Origin: Victivallales bacterium
GTDB lineage: Bacteria; Verrucomicrobiota; Lentisphaeria; Oligosphaerales; Oligosphaeraceae
Length of the DNA: 5,160 bases
Assembly: GCA_017543165.1 (NCBI GenBank)
Contig: JAFYGL010000134.1
Span: 1 to 5,160 of the forward strand
Reading direction: 5' to 3'
Both the position numbers and the translations under genes were made by a program. Below, piece by piece: positions 1 through 5,160 of the stretch. How positions within the stretch are numbered: the stretch's first letter is position 1; every line of letters starts with the position of its first letter. The notes beneath the pieces were generated by a model. The model was given only the letters and a program-made list of their open reading frames with translations. It had not been told where the DNA came from and made no database searches.

Positions 1-627
1 AGGGACATCATGCTTGCGGCGGAAACAGGTTGCAGGCTGCATCTACAGCACCTCAGTTCCAAAGGCAGCGTCGCCATGCTGCGAAGGGCAAAAGCAATGG
101 GCATCCCAGTTTCTGGCGAGGCAACGCCACATCACCTGCTGCTGACGGACAAGGCGGTGGAAAACTTCGGTCCAAACGCCAAAATGGCACCGCCATTGCG
201 TGAAGAAGAGGACAGGCAGGCTTTGATTGAGGCAATTTGCGACGGAACTATTTCCATTATCGCCACTGACCATGCGCCACATACGCAGGAAGAGAAGGCC
301 AAAGGCATGGAAAACGCACCCTTCGGCATCGTAGGCATAGAGGTTGCCATTCCACTTTGCCTTACGGAACTCTACCACAAGGGGCTCATTACCTTGCCAA
401 AATTGGTGTCCTTGTTCACCGCGGGGCCCCGGGAATTGCTAAATCTTCCTCTTGGCGCAATGAACCATGGCGAAAAGGCGGACATGACAGTGCTGGACCT
501 GGAACAGGCATTTTCGGTAAACACAGTAGACTTCCTTTCAAAAGGACGCAACTGCCCATACCAGGGCTGGCACTGCAAAGGAAAGGCATATTCTATTCTT
601 AACGGAGTTTTAAATAGTAGGTTTTAA
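1..627 (+). CDS. pyrC: Dihydroorotase, class I (C-terminal part, 5' end outside window)
   Basis: This enzyme cyclises N-carbamoyl-L-aspartate to L-dihydroorotate, the third step of de novo pyrimidine synthesis, in the cytoplasm. The frame is open from base 1 (Arg-Asp-Ile-Met), so the Met at base 10 is internal and roughly the first half of a usual ~420-residue protein is missing, including the HxH metal motif. Visible metal-site landmarks of the amidohydrolase barrel are the histidine motif HLQHLSS (bases 40-60), TPHH (bases 124-135) and TDHAPH (bases 265-282). In the known family these supply zinc-binding histidines and the catalytic aspartate. The C-terminal part shows the usual 'GEKADMTVLD' and 'SKGRNCPYQGW' patterns and closes at a TAA. 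All expected downstream motifs are intact, so it appears functional. In many bacteria pyrB lies just upstream of this class of pyrC, which cannot be checked here. The phosphoesterase gene follows after 19 bases. Confidence 0.94.
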   Translation, partial: RDIMLAAETGCRLHLQHLSSKGSVAMLRRAKAMGIPVSGEATPHHLLLTDKAVENFGPNAKMAPPLREEEDRQALIEAICDGTISIIATDHAPHTQEEKAKGMENAPFGIVGIEVAIPLCLTELYHKGLITLPKLVSLFTAGPRELLNLPLGAMNHGEKADMTVLDLEQAFSVNTVDFLSKGRNCPYQGWHCKGKAYSILNGVLNSRF

Positions 628-646
628 CCCAAACAAGGAGTAATCA

Positions 647-1819
647 ATGAAAAGACTATTTGCATTGTGTGCAGTGGCATTGGCCACAGGCATTTTCGCC
701 CAGCAAGCTCAACAGGCACAGCAGCCCAAGCAGCCAGAGGCAAAGCCAGCAACCGTCACTCTCACTGCAACCACTGAACCGCTGAAGAAGGGCAAGCCCC
801 TTGCATACCAGCCCCCAGCACTGGAAGACCCTGCCTCATGGACAATGGTGGTGGTTCCCGACGTGCAGGCATACACGGAGCGTCCCCGCAACCATGGCAT
901 CGTGGATATAATGAACGCCTGGATTGTGGACTATGTCAAGCCACTGCGAATCCAGCAGGTGCTTTTCACTGGAGACCTGGTTTTTCGCAACGACCAGAGA
1001 ACACCGACACCTGACCAATATTCACTCCTCAGCCGCGAACAGTGGAAGGCATTCTCCAGATTGATGGAAAGGCTGGACGGGCGGGTGCCCTACATCCTTT
1101 GCACTGGCAACCATGACTACGGCCACATGAGCGCAGAAAACCGCCGCACATTCTACAACGACTATTTCCCAACAGACCGCAATCCCCTTACCCGCGAGCA
1201 CCTGGTCGCCTGCGCATACAATTCCTTCGACGTCACAAGCCTGGAGAATTCAGCCTACGAATTCACCGCACCTGAACCCGACAACCGCAAATTCCTCATC
1301 ATCACTCTGGAATTCGCTCCAACGGACGCCACCCTTGAATGGGCAAAGAAACTGGTGGACGAGCCACGCTTCGCAAACCACATTGGCGTCATCCTGACAC
1401 ATTCATACCTGGCATGGACTGGCAAACGCATTGAAAAGGAGAAGTATGCCTTGAGCGCCAAGGGCGGCAATCCTGGTGAAGGCATTTTCCAGAAACTGGT
1501 CTATCCCGCCAAGAATATCCGCCTTGTCATCTGCGGGCACATCGCAGCAGCAGACAAGTGGGAAAGAGGCATCTCATTCTCCATGGACAAGAACATCGCA
1601 GGCAAGAGCGTGGCGCAGATGGCATTCAACACACAGGCCATCGGCGGCGGCTTCCACGGCAGCGGTGGTGACGGATGGCTCAGGCTCCTGGAGTTCATGC
1701 CCGACAAAAAAACTGTCACGGCACGCACTTTCTCGCCATTGTTCGCCATCTCGCCATCCACACGCCATCTGGCCTGGAAACATGACGAACTTAGCGAATT
1801 CACATTCACACTTGAATAA
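647..1819 (+). CDS. Secreted calcineurin-like metallophosphoesterase
   Basis: A 390-residue exported member of the calcineurin-like phosphoesterase superfamily, which uses two metal ions to hydrolyse phosphomonoesters or diesters. The substrate cannot be told from sequence. Residues 1-18 form a Sec signal peptide (Lys-Arg, a hydrophobic stretch, then GIFA with likely cleavage before Gln19). A Gln/Pro/Lys-rich low-complexity linker follows to about residue 60. Metal motifs in order are PDVQ (Asp72, Gln74), GDL (Gly109-Asp110), GNHDY (Asn155, His156), THSYL (His252) and GH (Gly297-His298). The first motif is Asp-x-Gln rather than Asp-x-His, and the last lacks the second His of GHxH. Both variants are, to my knowledge, seen in secreted members that share the 'PDVQ.Y' and 'GDGWLRLLEF' patterns. 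The start is supported by AAGGAG at 635-640, 6 bases before the ATG. The 19-base gap after pyrC, with no terminator or promoter visible, suggests co-transcription. Confidence 0.9.
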   Translation: MKRLFALCAVALATGIFAQQAQQAQQPKQPEAKPATVTLTATTEPLKKGKPLAYQPPALEDPASWTMVVVPDVQAYTERPRNHGIVDIMNAWIVDYVKPLRIQQVLFTGDLVFRNDQRTPTPDQYSLLSREQWKAFSRLMERLDGRVPYILCTGNHDYGHMSAENRRTFYNDYFPTDRNPLTREHLVACAYNSFDVTSLENSAYEFTAPEPDNRKFLIITLEFAPTDATLEWAKKLVDEPRFANHIGVILTHSYLAWTGKRIEKEKYALSAKGGNPGEGIFQKLVYPAKNIRLVICGHIAAADKWERGISFSMDKNIAGKSVAQMAFNTQAIGGGFHGSGGDGWLRLLEFMPDKKTVTARTFSPLFAISPSTRHLAWKHDELSEFTFTLE

Positions 1820-1826
1820 GCCGTTG

Positions 1827-1857
1827 TTCTTGTGAGGGGCGCCGAGGCGGCGCCCAC
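1827..1857. repeat. GC-rich hairpin repeat, copy A
   Basis: The core at 1837-1855 is a perfect stem-loop: GGGCGCC, loop GAGGC, GGCGCCC. CAC follows, and TTCTTGT (1827-1833) sits three bases before the stem. The same unit recurs at 1901-1930 in the same orientation. It begins 7 bases after the stop codon of the phosphoesterase gene, so it could end or protect that transcript. No T-run follows, so it is not a classical intrinsic terminator. A dispersed intergenic palindrome (REP-like) is the other reading. Confidence 0.8.
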
Positions 1858-1864
1858 TCAGGTT

Positions 1865-1890
1865 GCCCTGGCGCAAACAACGCCAGTGGC
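1865..1890. other. Hairpin between the two repeat copies
   Basis: CTGGCG (1868-1873) pairs perfectly with CGCCAG (1881-1886) around the 7-base loop CAAACAA. The stem extends by three more pairs (GCC 1865-1867 with GGC 1888-1890) if T1887 is bulged out. Its sequence is unrelated to the flanking repeat. Bases 1822-1828 (CGTTGTT) are also complementary to 1876-1882, so an alternative fold exists. No T-tract follows, so a role in termination is only possible. Confidence 0.55.
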
Positions 1891-1900
1891 ATTATTACGA

Positions 1901-1930
1901 TTCTTGTATGGGCGCCGAGGCGGCGCCCAC
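1901..1930. repeat. GC-rich hairpin repeat, copy B
   Basis: Second copy of the unit at 1827-1857. TTCTTGT is at 1901-1907, followed after two bases (three in copy A) by the identical 21-base core, whose stem-loop is at 1910-1928 (GGGCGCC, GAGGC, GGCGCCC) and which ends in CAC. It lies downstream of the protease stop codon when read on the minus strand, so each of the two converging genes ends near one hairpin. The stem is symmetrical and would form in RNA from either strand. Confidence 0.8.
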
Positions 1931-1951
1931 AGTCCACAGTCCACAGTCCAC
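1927..1951. repeat. 7-base tandem repeat AGTCCAC, about 3.5 copies
   Basis: Three exact AGTCCAC units occupy 1931-1951. They are preceded by a partial unit (CCAC, 1927-1930) that is also the 3' edge of hairpin copy B. The array ends 3 bases before the protease stop codon on the minus strand. It is too short for a CRISPR array or an iteron origin. It looks like a slippage-prone microsatellite seeded at the end of the palindrome. Confidence 0.8.
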
Positions 1952-1954
1952 TAT

Positions 1955-3553
1955 TTATCTGCTGTAGGTGCCTGTCTTGGCGTTGTTGTCCATATTGTGT
2001 TCTTCAGCATCGGTCTCAACGCTGGTGCTGACCTTGACATTGTCCAGTTCGTCCATTGGCACATTAATGACCTTGCTTACAGAGGCGCCAGGCTCCACGT
2101 CATAGAATGTGGCCGTGCCGTTTTGCTCATTCACCATATAATTCAGCGTAATGCTGCCAAGTTTGACATTGCCAGTGTTCTGCGCATTAAGATGCAAGGG
2201 AACAGTCCCATTTTCGGCAGCCTTCAAGTCAAAATAATGCCCAGTCGCGGCCACATCTGTAAAATTATCGTTCTCCCACAGAGAGGCACGCTGGTAGTTC
2301 AATACGCCAGAGCCATAAAAAACGTCCTTGGACAACTCACCCTCGTCAACCGCTTTCTCCAGCACAAGTTCAGCCGCCTGCATGGCGCTCATGCTGGGAT
2401 TCTCCCATAAAACGCAGGCGATTACACCCGCCACGCATGGAGCCGCGGCGGAAGTGCCGCTGAACAAGGCAAGTGTATTTGATTCAGGCTCGGAATCATC
2501 CACCACAATACCCACGCCAGGCGCGCAAATATCCACCTTGGAGCCATAGTTGGAAAAATTGGTCACCGAACCAGTGGCATCGCAGGCAGACACAGAAATC
2601 ACATTGGCAAAGGAAGCAGGATATACATTCTTGTGCGCACCGTCATTGCCTGCGGCAGCTACCACGACACAGCCCTTTTCATTGGCGTAATTCACCGCAT
2701 TCTCCAGCACAGACGACCTGCCGTCGCTGCATAAAGAGATGGATATTATGTTGGCGCCATTGTCCACAGCAGCAACTATTGCAGAGGCCAGGTTGAAGCA
2801 GCTGCCCGTCCCATTGCCGTCCACCACGGGAATTGACAATATGCTGGCGCCAGGAACTATGCCCTGAAGATAGTCCGAATTGGAGACCAATATGGAGGCA
2901 ATGGAATTGCCATGGAAACTTTCCCCCTGCCCAGCCAGCGAAAACAAGTCCATCTGCTTGATTGAGGCATTCGCTGTGCTTTCCGTAGCAGTCAATGGCT
3001 CGTCTATCACGGCTATTTTCACATTATTGCCGCGGCTCGTGTCGCCCTTGTCAATCTTAAGCCAGTCAAGCAGGGATTTTCTGAATGGCACCATCCCGCT
3101 GCTTACATGCTCAATTGGCTTTGACACCTGGAAATCCAGTTCAAAGTGAAGCGTCCCCATCTCCGCCAAGAGCCTTTCCATTGTGGTTCTGTCCGCCGTA
3201 AGCGCCACTGAACGCAATTGCTGAAGAACATTATCGGGCGCAATGCCCATTTGAGCAAGCAATGCCAGCAATCTGGCATACTCCGCATCGGTTCTGGCGA
3301 CGATGTTGTAAGCCACAGACCTGCCTGGTGCCAATGGCTTCTGAGCATCGTCTTCCAACGGCTTTGCCTCTGCCCCAGCACCACCGTCCTCCGGCTTCAA
3401 GGTCACTTCTTTGGATTCCTCTTTTTGAACTGATGCCTCGTCCCCGTCTTGCATAAAACGGCCACTCGGAAACACATACAGCCAGAGTGCAACAACAATG
3501 CAGAGGACAACCAGCGCAACTCCTATTTTCGCAATCGCATTATTAGTGTCCAT
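1955..3553 (-). CDS. Membrane-anchored subtilisin-like serine protease (peptidase S8)
   Basis: A 532-residue subtilase predicted to act outside the cytoplasmic membrane. Residues 10-28 form one hydrophobic helix without a convincing cleavage site, so a signal anchor is likely. An acidic, Ala/Pro/Lys-rich linker (about 35-78) and a propeptide-like segment (about 80-145) follow. The catalytic domain (about 175-425) carries Asp184 (AVIDEP), His214 (FHGNS), oxyanion Asn303 (AAGND) and Ser368 (SGTSAAAP), the order D-H-N-S of family S8. The triad is complete, but the surroundings of Asp and His differ from the usual D(T/S)G and HGT. Residues about 440-532 look like a CARDB-type beta-sandwich (NTGNVKLGSITLNY, DVEPGASVSK), probably for binding or anchoring. 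I chose the Met at 3553 because GAGGG (3565-3561) lies 7 bases upstream. An in-frame ATG at 3559 would give 534 residues but leaves only 1 base. The substrate is unknown. The gene converges on the phosphoesterase gene and diverges from the beta-helix gene. Confidence 0.9.
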   Translation of the reverse strand: MDTNNAIAKIGVALVVLCIVVALWLYVFPSGRFMQDGDEASVQKEESKEVTLKPEDGGAGAEAKPLEDDAQKPLAPGRSVAYNIVARTDAEYARLLALLAQMGIAPDNVLQQLRSVALTADRTTMERLLAEMGTLHFELDFQVSKPIEHVSSGMVPFRKSLLDWLKIDKGDTSRGNNVKIAVIDEPLTATESTANASIKQMDLFSLAGQGESFHGNSIASILVSNSDYLQGIVPGASILSIPVVDGNGTGSCFNLASAIVAAVDNGANIISISLCSDGRSSVLENAVNYANEKGCVVVAAAGNDGAHKNVYPASFANVISVSACDATGSVTNFSNYGSKVDICAPGVGIVVDDSEPESNTLALFSGTSAAAPCVAGVIACVLWENPSMSAMQAAELVLEKAVDEGELSKDVFYGSGVLNYQRASLWENDNFTDVAATGHYFDLKAAENGTVPLHLNAQNTGNVKLGSITLNYMVNEQNGTATFYDVEPGASVSKVINVPMDELDNVKVSTSVETDAEEHNMDNNAKTGTYSR

Positions 3554-3560
3554 CGTCATG

Positions 3561-3565
3561 CCCTC
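3561..3565 (-). promoter_or_regulatory. Ribosome binding site deciding the protease start
   Basis: Read on the minus strand, GAGGG at 3565-3561 is 7 bases from the ATG at 3553 and 1 base from the in-frame ATG at 3559. Normal Shine-Dalgarno spacing therefore favours the inner start, giving a protein beginning Met-Asp-Thr-Asn. The two starts differ by two residues and do not change the predicted topology. Confidence 0.6.
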
Positions 3566-3586
3566 ATGTCTTATAATAATTTTGCG

Positions 3587-3643
3587 CTAGTTTTGAAATT
3601 ACCTCGTAATATAAAATGATACACACAATGTCCACTAGTTTTG
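3587..3643. repeat. 9-base direct repeat CTAGTTTTG in the divergent promoter region
   Basis: CTAGTTTTG occurs at 3587-3595 and again at 3635-3643, 48 bases apart start to start, in the leader region of the protease gene. The second copy contains the palindrome ACTAGT (3634-3639). In such an AT-rich 240-base stretch a 9-base repeat can arise by chance, so an operator role is only a suggestion. No clear sigma70 promoter for the protease was found on the minus strand. Confidence 0.35.
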
Positions 3644-3690
3644 TCATATTTCTCTATTTTTCTTGTGCAGCCACGGCCACATTACAAGTA

Positions 3691-3711
3691 TAAAAAGCAT
3701 TTCGCCTTTTA
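3691..3711. other. Weak AT-rich hairpin in the divergent spacer
   Basis: TAAAAAGC (3691-3698) can pair with GCCTTTTA (3704-3711) around the 5-base loop ATTTC, with one A-C mismatch. It lies 16 bases upstream of the proposed -35 box of the beta-helix gene. It may be a binding site or chance symmetry in AT-rich DNA. No rightward gene lies just upstream that would need a terminator here. Confidence 0.3.
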
Positions 3712-3727
3712 GTCCTTTACTTTTCTG

Positions 3728-3756
3728 TTGAGATAGCTATATTCTTGCTTGATATT
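3728..3756 (+). promoter_or_regulatory. Candidate sigma70-type promoter for the beta-helix gene
   Basis: TTGAGA (3728-3733, 5 of 6 matches to the -35 consensus) is separated by exactly 17 bases from GATATT (3751-3756, 4 of 6 matches to the -10 consensus). A start of transcription near 3763 would give a leader of about 30 bases carrying the TTGGAG ribosome binding site at 3782-3787. The spacing and placement are good, but consensus matching by eye in AT-rich DNA gives false positives, and some PVC bacteria and Bacteroidota relatives use other promoter motifs. Confidence 0.4.
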
Positions 3757-3792
3757 TTACCTGACTTCCACCATGACAACCTTGGAGCGAAA

Positions 3793-5160
3793 ATGAAGAC
3801 ATTGCATCTCACCACAAAGAAAAGCAAGGCAAAAGGCACTTTTTCCACAATCGCTGGAGTGATGGAGGAAATAGCCAGGCTCGCCAAGATGGGCGAGGCG
3901 CCTGACGGCGTCAGCGTTGTTTGTGCGCCAGGCACCTATGCAATCAGCGAGGCAATGGTATTTGAGCCAGGCTTGATGCCAATCACCTTCACTGCGGAAA
4001 AGGCTGGGGAAACAGTATTCGACGGCGGCGTCCACATCCGTAAATGGACCAAGGCAAAACTTAATGGAAAGGACGCCCTCTGCGCAGACGTGCCAGCAGC
4101 CTGCATTGCGGACAATTCACTGCCGCAGGTGTTCTTCAACGGCAAACGCGGCAACAATGCCCCATGGCCAAAGAACAAGGAAGGCTTCGCGCCTGCGGAT
4201 ATTCCACAGGACGACACCATAAAGGAATACTTCCCGCTCAAGGACAAGGTATTCAAGAAGGAATGGGCAAAGGACAAGGGACTTCAGGCTCTTGTCATAC
4301 ATCTTTGGAGCGAAAGCAATCTGGCGGTCACTGGCTTTGACGAGAAGAGCAACTATGTGAAACTTGCCCCAAAGATCACATACGCGGTGCGCGCATCATC
4401 AAGGCTGTTCCTGAAAAACCTGAAGGAAGCCTTCACAGAGCCAGGCGAGTACTATTTCGATGCCAAGGCGAAGAAGTTGTACTACCTGCCTGAAAAAGGC
4501 GAGACCGATGTTGACTGCGTAATCCCAGGGCACTTCCCCATGGCTGTGGTCGCGGGCATTCCCGAAAATGAAATCTATGTGGAAAACATCAACTTCGAGG
4601 GCATCGTTTTCCAGTACGCTGGCGGCGGGCGCCCCCGCTATGGCAAGAACTTTGATTTGTGCCAGCCCAATCTGCCCAAGATACCCAATGGCTTCAATAC
4701 ATACATGTTCGCGCTGGCTGCAAAGGAAAGCCAGGTCATGAACGACGCCTCCAACCAGTCGGAAGTGCATCTGCCTGGCATACTCACCTACAATGGTGCC
4801 CGCAACTGCACAATCAAGGACTGCCGCATTGAAAAATGCGGCTGGAATGGCATACATTTCGCGTTCGGATGCGAAAACATGAATGTCACTGGCTGCGAAA
4901 TCACCGACATGGGCGGCGGCGGCGTATATATATGCGGTCCAGGCAGCAAAATCAGGACCAATGCCACTGACACCAGGAAAATCACCATCACGGAAAACCA
5001 TATCCACAAATGCGGCAGGTATTACCTCTGTGCAGTAGGCGTCAATGTGGGGAACACAAAGGGCGTGCTTGTGGAGCACAATGACATAGACGACCTCTAC
5101 TACACTGGCATTTCCGTCGGCTGGGTATGGGGCTATGCGGAATCGTCCACCGCGGAAATC
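3793..5160 (+). CDS. GH141-like right-handed parallel beta-helix protein (3' end outside window)
   Basis: A frame with no stop runs from this ATG to the window end, giving 456 residues of a longer protein. The start is supported by TTGGAG, 5 bases upstream. No better in-frame start lies between it and the upstream stop at 3691. The N-terminal part (GTFSTIAGVMEEI, then VCAPGTYAISEAM) is the usual entry into a parallel beta-helix. VFFNGKR (113-119), RLFLKNL (204-210), PGEYYFD (217-223) and LYYLP (229-233) match the pattern I know from GH141-type glycoside hydrolases and relatives. Helical coils follow at about 261-280 and 330-445, with NCTIKDCRIEKCGWNGIHF, ITDMGGGGVYICG and a final HNDIDDLYYTGISVGWVWGY. 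Asp372 and Asp433/434 are candidate acidic residues, but I cannot assign them as catalytic. GH141 is known for a fucosidase/xylanase acting on pectin glycans. Activity here is inferred only. No signal peptide is visible. The coils are cysteine-rich (C339, C344, C349, C360, C368, C381, C407, C413). Confidence 0.85.
   Translation, partial: MKTLHLTTKKSKAKGTFSTIAGVMEEIARLAKMGEAPDGVSVVCAPGTYAISEAMVFEPGLMPITFTAEKAGETVFDGGVHIRKWTKAKLNGKDALCADVPAACIADNSLPQVFFNGKRGNNAPWPKNKEGFAPADIPQDDTIKEYFPLKDKVFKKEWAKDKGLQALVIHLWSESNLAVTGFDEKSNYVKLAPKITYAVRASSRLFLKNLKEAFTEPGEYYFDAKAKKLYYLPEKGETDVDCVIPGHFPMAVVAGIPENEIYVENINFEGIVFQYAGGGRPRYGKNFDLCQPNLPKIPNGFNTYMFALAAKESQVMNDASNQSEVHLPGILTYNGARNCTIKDCRIEKCGWNGIHFAFGCENMNVTGCEITDMGGGGVYICGPGSKIRTNATDTRKITITENHIHKCGRYYLCAVGVNVGNTKGVLVEHNDIDDLYYTGISVGWVWGYAESSTAEI

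Noticed and set aside
43..378. A minus-strand open frame within pyrC
   Set aside because: It overlaps a well-conserved dihydroorotase and has a Trp/Cys/Phe-rich composition typical of a shadow frame.
1837..1930. Hairpins as classical intrinsic terminators
   Set aside because: The stems are strong, but neither strand shows a run of T after them. Termination remains possible but is not supported in the classical form.
1931..1951. Short direct repeats as a possible CRISPR or iteron array
   Set aside because: The units are 7 bases long and directly adjacent, with no spacers and only about 3.5 copies. No cas or replication gene is nearby.
1832..2410. A 192-codon open frame on the plus strand opposite the protease C-terminus
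   Set aside because: It starts inside the hairpin repeat, lacks a ribosome binding site and runs antisense to a convincing S8 protease. Its translation shows no recognisable domain.
3745..3792. TTG at 3745 as an upstream start for the beta-helix gene
   Set aside because: It is in frame but has no ribosome binding site, would overlap the proposed -10 region, and adds no signal peptide. The ATG at 3793 has TTGGAG at good spacing.
4399..5079. A 226-codon open frame on the minus strand opposite the beta-helix gene
   Set aside because: It is antisense to a strongly supported beta-helix reading frame. The translation is Ala/Val/Phe-rich in the way expected from the reverse complement of Gly/Asn/Lys-rich coding, and no start signal is seen.
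1..5160. A defence, toxin-antitoxin or secondary-metabolite system
   Set aside because: None of the four genes has domains typical of such systems, and their orientations (two rightward, one leftward, one rightward) do not form a single operon.

Overview
The window looks like ordinary bacterial chromosome of about 50% GC, with Shine-Dalgarno-led genes and short spacers. The mix suggests a gut or sediment bacterium of the PVC group (Lentisphaerota, Kiritimatiellota, Verrucomicrobiota or Planctomycetota): a class I dihydroorotase, an exported Asp-x-Gln-type calcineurin-like phosphoesterase, a membrane-anchored subtilase and a GH141-like parallel beta-helix protein. That placement is inference from gene content only. 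No rRNA, tRNA, CRISPR array, transposase or integrase was found.

Layout. (1) Positions 1-627, plus strand: the C-terminal part of dihydroorotase (pyrC), cut by the window start. (2) Positions 647-1819, plus strand: a secreted metallophosphoesterase, 19 bases after pyrC and probably on the same transcript. (3) Positions 1820-1954: a convergent spacer packed with structure. It holds two copies of a GC-rich hairpin repeat, a different hairpin between them, and a 7-base tandem repeat against the stop codon of the next gene. (4) Positions 1955-3553, minus strand: a subtilisin-like (S8) serine protease with an N-terminal membrane anchor and a C-terminal beta-sandwich-like domain. (5) Positions 3554-3792: an AT-rich divergent promoter region with a plausible sigma70-type promoter for the rightward gene, a 9-base direct repeat and a weak hairpin. 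(6) Positions 3793-5160, plus strand: a large parallel beta-helix protein resembling GH141-type glycoside hydrolases. It is open to the window end and has no visible signal peptide.

How the genes fit together. PyrC performs the third step of de novo pyrimidine synthesis. The other three genes look like accessory functions: surface phosphoester or phosphodiester hydrolysis, envelope proteolysis and glycan processing. Nothing in the sequence ties them into one pathway. The protease and the beta-helix gene are divergent and could share control, and the protease and the phosphoesterase converge on the hairpin-rich spacer. I see no clear undescribed multi-gene system. The parts most worth a second look are the structured convergent spacer, the atypical catalytic surroundings of the subtilase, and the apparently non-exported GH141-like protein.
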